Assembly (NCBI GenBank): GCA_947460275.1
Contig: CANHHZ010000104.1
Coordinates: 1-7,030 of the forward strand
Reading direction: 5' to 3'
DNA from: Sphingobacteriaceae bacterium
GTDB taxonomy: Bacteria; Bacteroidota; Bacteroidia; Sphingobacteriales; Sphingobacteriaceae
DNA length: 7,030 nucleotides
Shown here: positions 5,790-7,030 of the stretch, in pieces
Position numbering within the stretch: the stretch's first letter is position 1
Layout: each line of letters begins with the position of its first letter
Program-made: the position numbers and the translations under genes
Notes under the pieces: generated by a model
What the model was told of the DNA's origin: nothing
Databases searched by the model: none
The model's input: the letters and a program-made list of their open reading frames with translations, nothing else

Positions 5790-7013
5790 ATGAAGAAAAA
5801 AATTATTGCCTCCATTTTTTTACTTATTTGCTGTTATACTTACTCATTTGCACAAAGCACATATACAATTTCGGGTACCGTAAGAGATAAAGATGGAGTT
5901 ATTCCAAGCGCATCTATCTATATAAGCAACTATAAAAAAAGTACTTCTACAAACAATTTTGGCACATTTACATTGTCAAATTTAGCACCTGGAAATTATG
6001 ATATTTTAGTACAGATAATCGGCTATTTGCCTTATGCTAAGAACATTATCATTAGTGACAAATCTGTAGATGTGGATATAATTGTTAAAGAAAATATAAC
6101 CCTGCTTAATGAAGTTGTGATAAAACCAGACCCAAATAGATTAGCCCACATCAATTTATTTAAAAGATACTTTATAGGTCAAACACCAAATGCAACCCAA
6201 TGCACACTCATAAATTCGGATGTGTTAATGATTAACGACGACCGAAAAAATAGCTTGTTAAGTATTAAAAGTAACGATTTTTTAATTGTTGAGAATAAAG
6301 CACTTGGCTACCGACTTAAGTATATGTTAGAATATTTTGAATACAATTACAAAACAAGCATTATTTATTATGCGGGTTTCCCTTATTTTGAAGAACTAAA
6401 AGGCGGAAGTGGAAAACAAAAAAAATGGCAAAAAAACAGAATTATTGCCTACAATGGTTCAGTTCAGCATTTTTTAAAATCATTATACAACAACACAGCT
6501 ACCAAAGAAGGCTTTATTATTAATAAAATAGTAACCATCCCCAACACCAACAGAAAATCCGATAGCCTAATCAACGCAAATATTAAAAAGCTAACAGGCG
6601 GACAACTGGGAGCAAACAGGATACTTACCTTTAAAACCGATGATTCGCTAAATTATTGGTTAAAACAAAGGAAAGAACCTAAAGAACTTAATGTTATAAG
6701 CAGAAAGGACGTTTTAGTTGACACCTTGGTGAAAGTTTATAAAAACGACGTAAAATCTTTTAATTATACCGATGAACTTTACGTTATTTATAAAAAGGAA
6801 AACGAAACTTTTAGAAACTCAGGATATTATTTAAACCGCCCTTCAGAGTTGTCAGATTATCAAATTTCGATTATTAAATTAATGGAGGCTCCCGCATATT
6901 TTTACGGCAATGGAGGGGTTATGAATACAAAAAGTTTACTTTTTAAAGGATTTTGGGGTTATGAAAAAATAGCAGATATGGTTCCATCAGATTTTACACC
7001 TCTTCAAAATTAA
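5790..7013 (+). CDS. Secreted carboxypeptidase-like regulatory domain protein
   Basis: A 407-residue envelope protein of unknown function. A Sec signal peptide (1-21; KKK then hydrophobic 5-20, cleavage after SFA or AQ) is followed by a beta-sandwich CarboxypepD_reg-like domain (about 25-110): YTISGTVRDKDGVIPSASIYI (in 25-45), NFGTFTLSNLAPGNYDI (56-72), GYLPYAKNI (78-86) and LLNEVVIKP (105-113). This domain also begins SusC/TonB-dependent receptors, but the protein is far too short for a barrel and I see no plug. The rest resembles a Bacteroidota family with ENKALGYRLKYMLEYF (168-183), NRIIAYNGSVQHFLKSLYNN (216-235) and a closing GFWGYEKIADMVPSDFTPLQ (387-406), so it seems complete. It lies 15 bp after recN without a Shine-Dalgarno and is probably co-transcribed; a role in DNA repair is not implied. 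Confidence 0.82.
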   Translation: MKKKIIASIFLLICCYTYSFAQSTYTISGTVRDKDGVIPSASIYISNYKKSTSTNNFGTFTLSNLAPGNYDILVQIIGYLPYAKNIIISDKSVDVDIIVKENITLLNEVVIKPDPNRLAHINLFKRYFIGQTPNATQCTLINSDVLMINDDRKNSLLSIKSNDFLIVENKALGYRLKYMLEYFEYNYKTSIIYYAGFPYFEELKGGSGKQKKWQKNRIIAYNGSVQHFLKSLYNNTATKEGFIINKIVTIPNTNRKSDSLINANIKKLTGGQLGANRILTFKTDDSLNYWLKQRKEPKELNVISRKDVLVDTLVKVYKNDVKSFNYTDELYVIYKKENETFRNSGYYLNRPSELSDYQISIIKLMEAPAYFYGNGGVMNTKSLLFKGFWGYEKIADMVPSDFTPLQN

Positions 7014-7030
7014 TTGAATTAAAATCATAA

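Noticed and set aside
7005..7030. Terminator after the last gene
   Set aside because: Only 17 bp follow the stop; the short AT-rich near-palindrome around 7008-7020 is imperfect and the window ends before any T-run could be judged.

Overview
The window looks like a piece of a Bacteroidota chromosome, most likely Sphingobacteriaceae (Pedobacter-like). The DNA is AT-rich. Promoters fit the Bacteroidota pattern (TTTG or TTG about 19-20 bp before TAnnTTTG), and gene starts lack clear Shine-Dalgarno sequences. The gene order bamD - omega - coaBC - DUF4835 - recN is one I know from that group. The family assignment is from memory of gene neighbourhoods, not from a search.

Left part (1-628): no protein gene that I can support. 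It holds two near-identical tandem promoters pointing left, out of the window (56-86 and 174-204). They are 118 bp apart with the same 19-bp spacer, which suggests a strongly expressed transcript beyond the left edge; a rRNA or tRNA operon is my best guess. Between them the minus strand carries a G-rich run that fits the canonical G-quadruplex pattern. The rest is AT-rich spacer ending in a rightward promoter whose -7 element lies only 4 nt before the bamD start codon, so the bamD message is probably leaderless.

Middle and right part (629-7013): six genes, all on the plus strand and tightly packed. They are bamD (outer membrane protein assembly lipoprotein), a Bacteroidota-type RNA polymerase omega subunit (overlapping bamD by 1 nt), coaBC (coenzyme A synthesis), a secreted DUF4835 protein (2 nt after coaBC), recN (DNA repair) and a secreted protein with a carboxypeptidase-like regulatory domain (15 nt after recN). 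The first four probably form one operon. The 84-bp gap before recN holds two inverted repeats and may separate the units or regulate recN.

Functionally this is a housekeeping cluster: envelope assembly (BamD, possibly the DUF4835 protein, and the last protein), transcription, cofactor synthesis and recombinational repair. I found no mobile element, CRISPR array, defence system or tRNA. The points most worth a second look are the tandem leftward promoters with the G-quadruplex motif, the probable leaderless bamD mRNA, two substituted active-site residues in the decarboxylase half of CoaBC, and the palindrome in front of recN.
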